Shown one piece after another: positions 61,708 through 64,000 of a stretch of DNA of 64,000 nt; positions within the stretch are counted from its first letter, which is position 1, and each line of letters opens with the position of its first letter. The position numbers and the translations under genes are program-made. The stretch spans positions 6,057 to 70,056 of the forward strand of contig CAKRCD010000011.1 of NCBI GenBank assembly GCA_934307065.1, read 5' to 3'. The stretch is from an uncultured Bariatricus sp. (lineage in GTDB: Bacteria > Bacillota > Clostridia > Lachnospirales > Lachnospiraceae). The notes under the pieces are model-generated. The model had not been told where the DNA came from. It saw only the letters and a list, made by a program, of their open reading frames with translations, and did no database searches.

Positions 61708-62991
61708 TTAACGGAAGTATTCAAACTGTAATCCGTACATTTTGACAGTATCGCCTTCTTCAATACCGGCTTCTTCCAGTGCGTCCAAAATACCGCCCTC
61801 TTTTAAGAATTTCTGGAAGAAAGCGAATCCCTTTTCGGATTCCAGATTGGTATATCCAAGCATTTTTTCAATTTTCGGGCCTTCCACTACATACATATCG
61901 TCTTCTATTTCTACGGTAAATGGAAGGTCAGTATGGATGATTGCATCTTCTGGGAAGAATTCCTGTTCGAATACAATTGGCTTGCTATCCATTTTCTGAA
62001 GTTCACCGCTTACATAGTAAAGCAGGCTGCTGAGTCCCTCTCCTGTCACACCGGAAATTGGAAATACTTTGATTCCCTGTGGTTCAAATTCTTTTTTCAA
62101 GCGTTCTACCGGATCTTCGTCCTCTGAATAAATGAGGTCAATTTTATTGGCAGCGATGACTTGTGGACGGCTGGCAATTTCTTCGTTGTATGCTTTCAAT
62201 TCTGCATTGATTGTGTAAATATCTTCCACCGGATCACGCCCTTCTGTTCCAGCAGCATCTACTACATGGATTATCAATTTAGTACGCTCTACATGGCGTA
62301 AAAATTCGTGACCAAGACCGATACCTTCAGATGCGCCCTCAATTAATCCCGGAATATCCGCAATAACAAACCCTTTTGCATCATCCAAATCTACTACACC
62401 GAGATTCGGAGACAGTGTTGTAAAATGATAATTAGCAATCTTAGGCTGTGCATTGGTTACACGGGACAGGAAAGTTGATTTTCCAACATTCGGAAATCCG
62501 ACCAGTCCAACATCTGCAATCACTTTTAATTCCAGATTAACCCAGAGTTCCTGGGAAGGTTTTCCGGGCTGAGCATATTTTGGAGCCTGCATGGTAGCCG
62601 TTGCAAAATGCATATTTCCAAGACCACCACGTCCACCTCTTAAAACTACTTGTCGCACATTATCTCCGGACATATCTGCAATGACTTTATTTGTTTCTGC
62701 TTCACGTATTACAGTACCTTCCGGAACTTTTAAAATTATATCCTCTGCGTTTTTTCCGTGGCATCTTCTTTTCCCACCCTGCTCTCCGTCCGGTGCAACG
62801 TATTTCCGTTTGTGACGGAAGTCTGCAAGAGTGTTTAATCCTTTATCAATTTCAAAGATTACGTCCCCGCCACGTCCGCCATCACCGCCGTCAGGACCAC
62901 CGTCTGGTACATATAATTCACGTCGGAAACTGCAGTGACCGTCACCGCCTTTTCCAGAACGGATATATATTTTTGCTCTGTCTGCAAACAT
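61708..62991 (-). CDS. obgE: GTPase Obg
   Basis: A 427-residue GTPase. The glycine-rich Obg fold (RSGKGGDGHCSFRRE, PDGGDGGRGGDVIFE) spans residues 1-157. G1 is GFPNVGKST, G3 is DIPGLIEGASEG, G4 is ANKID. The C-terminal OCT domain (about 350-427: VVEGPKIEKMLGYTNLE) is present, as in Gram-positive Obg. It acts in late 50S assembly and stress signalling. The ATG at 62991 follows GAAAGGAGAATTTCC; upstream in-frame codons belong to the terminator region. Confidence 0.96.
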   Translation of the reverse strand: MFADRAKIYIRSGKGGDGHCSFRRELYVPDGGPDGGDGGRGGDVIFEIDKGLNTLADFRHKRKYVAPDGEQGGKRRCHGKNAEDIILKVPEGTVIREAETNKVIADMSGDNVRQVVLRGGRGGLGNMHFATATMQAPKYAQPGKPSQELWVNLELKVIADVGLVGFPNVGKSTFLSRVTNAQPKIANYHFTTLSPNLGVVDLDDAKGFVIADIPGLIEGASEGIGLGHEFLRHVERTKLIIHVVDAAGTEGRDPVEDIYTINAELKAYNEEIASRPQVIAANKIDLIYSEDEDPVERLKKEFEPQGIKVFPISGVTGEGLSSLLYYVSGELQKMDSKPIVFEQEFFPEDAIIHTDLPFTVEIEDDMYVVEGPKIEKMLGYTNLESEKGFAFFQKFLKEGGILDALEEAGIEEGDTVKMYGLQFEYFR

Positions 62992-63028
62992 GGAAATTCT
63001 CCTTTCAATTGGTTTGAATTTAAAATAA

Positions 63029-63054
63029 GGCCTCAAACTGGTTAGTTTGAAGCC
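63029..63054 (-). terminator. Terminator or attenuator between rpmA and obgE
   Basis: On the minus strand GGCTTCAAACT pairs with AGTTTGAGGCC around AACC, with one G-U, and is followed by TTATTTT. It is stable only on that strand, so it acts on the rplU-prp-rpmA message and partly insulates obgE. Confidence 0.75.
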
Positions 63055-63068
63055 TCTTGTTACAATGC

Positions 63069-63353
63069 TTATTCAGCTACTGGATAGATAGAAACCTGTT
63101 TCTTGTCTCTACCTTTTCTTTCGAAACGAACAACACCATCTACTAAAGCAAATAATGTATCATCTCCACCACGTCCTACATTCACACCTGGATGAATCTT
63201 TGTTCCACGCTGTCTGTAAAGAATGTTTCCGGCTTTTACAAACTGTCCGTCAGCTCTTTTAGCACCAAGTCTCTTTGATTCAGAGTCACGTCCGTTCTTT
63301 GTAGAACCAACTCCCTTTTTATGAGCGAAAAACTGAAGGTTTAATTTCATCAT
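63069..63353 (-). CDS. rpmA: 50S ribosomal protein L27 with cleavable N-terminal extension
   Basis: A 94-residue L27. [22 protein letters not shown] and [24 protein letters not shown] are diagnostic. The N-terminus reads [14 protein letters not shown]: the LNLQFF-A site is the extension that Prp cleaves in Firmicutes so that the mature N-terminus reaches the peptidyl-transferase centre. The prp gene is immediately upstream. GAGGTGTAAACC precedes the start. Two adjacent ATGs (63353 and 63350) are possible. Confidence 0.97.
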   Translation of the reverse strand: MMKLNLQFFAHKKGVGSTKNGRDSESKRLGAKRADGQFVKAGNILYRQRGTKIHPGVNVGRGGDDTLFALVDGVVRFERKGRDKKQVSIYPVAE

Positions 63354-63356
63354 GGT

Positions 63357-63689
63357 TTACACCTCCTCGTATGTTAAATCCATATACTTTCTATAATCTT
63401 CATCGTTTGCAATTTCCTCTAAACCGAGTACCATTGCATTCAACAGAAGCAAAGCTTCTTTGCTGTGACTGCCCTTCAACTGAAAATCAATTCTGGCAGT
63501 TCTTTCATCAGATACAAGACTTGTCTCATCATCCGTAAATTTCTCAATGGAATTCACGGTGTTAATTGTCAAAACTGAAATAGCAGCGCAGACAATGTCA
63601 TATCCTGCTTCGCTGTATCCGGCATGACCTGATGTACAAAAACCTACAGTCTGATGTTTTGCATTCTTATAAATTATTACTTTTACCAT
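63357..63689 (-). CDS. prp: Ribosomal-processing cysteine protease Prp
   Basis: A 110-residue cysteine protease. The catalytic His is in SGHAGYSEAGYDIVCAAISV, where DIVCAAIS also supplies the catalytic Cys. It removes the N-terminal extension of L27 encoded just downstream. rplU-prp-rpmA is the conserved Firmicutes order. The ATG at 63689 is 18 bases after the rplU stop with only a weak TTGGTG, consistent with low-level, coupled expression of the protease between two abundant ribosomal proteins. Confidence 0.94.
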   Translation of the reverse strand: MVKVIIYKNAKHQTVGFCTSGHAGYSEAGYDIVCAAISVLTINTVNSIEKFTDDETSLVSDERTARIDFQLKGSHSKEALLLLNAMVLGLEEIANDEDYRKYMDLTYEEV

Positions 63690-63707
63690 TGGAACACCAA
63701 CTTGGGA

Positions 63708-64000
63708 TTAAGCGTTGATTTTTTCAATCTTAACTGCTGTATACTGCTGTCTGTGTCCGTTTTTCTTGTGGTAACCTGTTTTTCTCTTATATTTGTAAAC
63801 GATAACTTTTTTAGCTTTTCCATCACCAATAACAGTTGCTTCAACTGATGCACCTTCTACTACTGGTGTTCCAACTTTAAGTTCATTATCACTTACTGCA
63901 AGAACCTGGTCAAATGTATAAGTCTGTCCGGCTTCCACACCAAGCTTTTCTACTTTAATGATATCGCCTTCGGCTACTTTGTACTGTTTACCACCTGTTG
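63708..64000 (-). CDS. rplU: 50S ribosomal protein L21 (partial, N-terminus off the window)
   Basis: At least 97 residues of L21, truncated at the right edge. The sequence starts within (TG)[20 protein letters not shown] and continues to [20 protein letters not shown]. Only the first few residues are missing. L21 binds 23S rRNA domain II. First gene of the rplU-prp-rpmA set. The L21 leader RNA often found upstream would lie outside the window. Confidence 0.96.
   Translation of the reverse strand, partial: TGGKQYKVAEGDIIKVEKLGVEAGQTYTFDQVLAVSDNELKVGTPVVEGASVEATVIGDGKAKKVIVYKYKRKTGYHKKNGHRQQYTAVKIEKINA

Overview
The window looks like a chromosomal segment of a low-GC, spore-forming Clostridia, most likely Lachnospiraceae. 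This rests on the dense mreBCD-PBP2-minCDE-rodA block, the lexA/YneA-like pair, the L27/Prp pair, a SleC-like protein and several families I associate mainly with Lachnospiraceae. I see no rRNA, tRNA, CRISPR array, insertion sequence or prophage. The only gene-free stretch over 300 bases (7728-8171) is filled by a promoter, a glycine riboswitch and its terminator.

Layout. 1-2244 (minus): a truncated SleC-like SpoIID/peptidoglycan-binding protein and a HisC/CobD-type aminotransferase. 2416-7727 (plus): a three-gene operon of uncharacterised proteins, namely a 1094-residue beta-sandwich/helical-repeat protein, a degenerate Hsp70/actin-fold protein and a TPR-like protein. This is the best candidate for an undescribed system. 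7836-16150: a complete selenium-dependent glycine reductase operon (grdX-grdE-grdB-trxB-trxA-grdA-grdC-grdD) behind a glycine riboswitch. grdB and grdA both read through an in-frame UGA as selenocysteine, so naive gene callers break them. The operon conserves energy by reducing glycine to acetyl phosphate with electrons from TrxB/TrxA. 16231-17477: a split ThrE-type transporter.

17538-35765: gltX, a UvrD-like helicase, DUF1292, a sugar-binding lipoprotein, DUF5662, miaB, a CmpB-like membrane protein, mutS-mutL-miaA, a methionine gamma-lyase-like PLP enzyme, two flavoproteins and radC. 35787-43916: the morphogenesis and division-site cluster mreB-mreC-mreD-PBP2-minC-minD-minE-rodA, in which PBP2 has a large insertion. 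43943-54499: mgsA, a DD-carboxypeptidase, DUF378, a radical SAM protein, a HlyD-like protein, yggS, sepF, ylmH, lspA, an RluD-like synthase, a cytidylate-kinase-like protein, dtd and pepV.

54625-58573 (minus): flavodoxin, a XerC/D-type recombinase, an RDD protein, sppA and a YneA-like LysM protein. The last is divergent from lexA (58892-59509) across an intergenic region holding five SOS-box-like sites. 59596-64000 (minus): rsfS, yqeK, nadD, yhbY, obgE, rpmA, prp and rplU, read in the order rplU to rsfS.

All assignments come from reading motifs and from memory of families. No database search was run, and DUF numbers are from memory.
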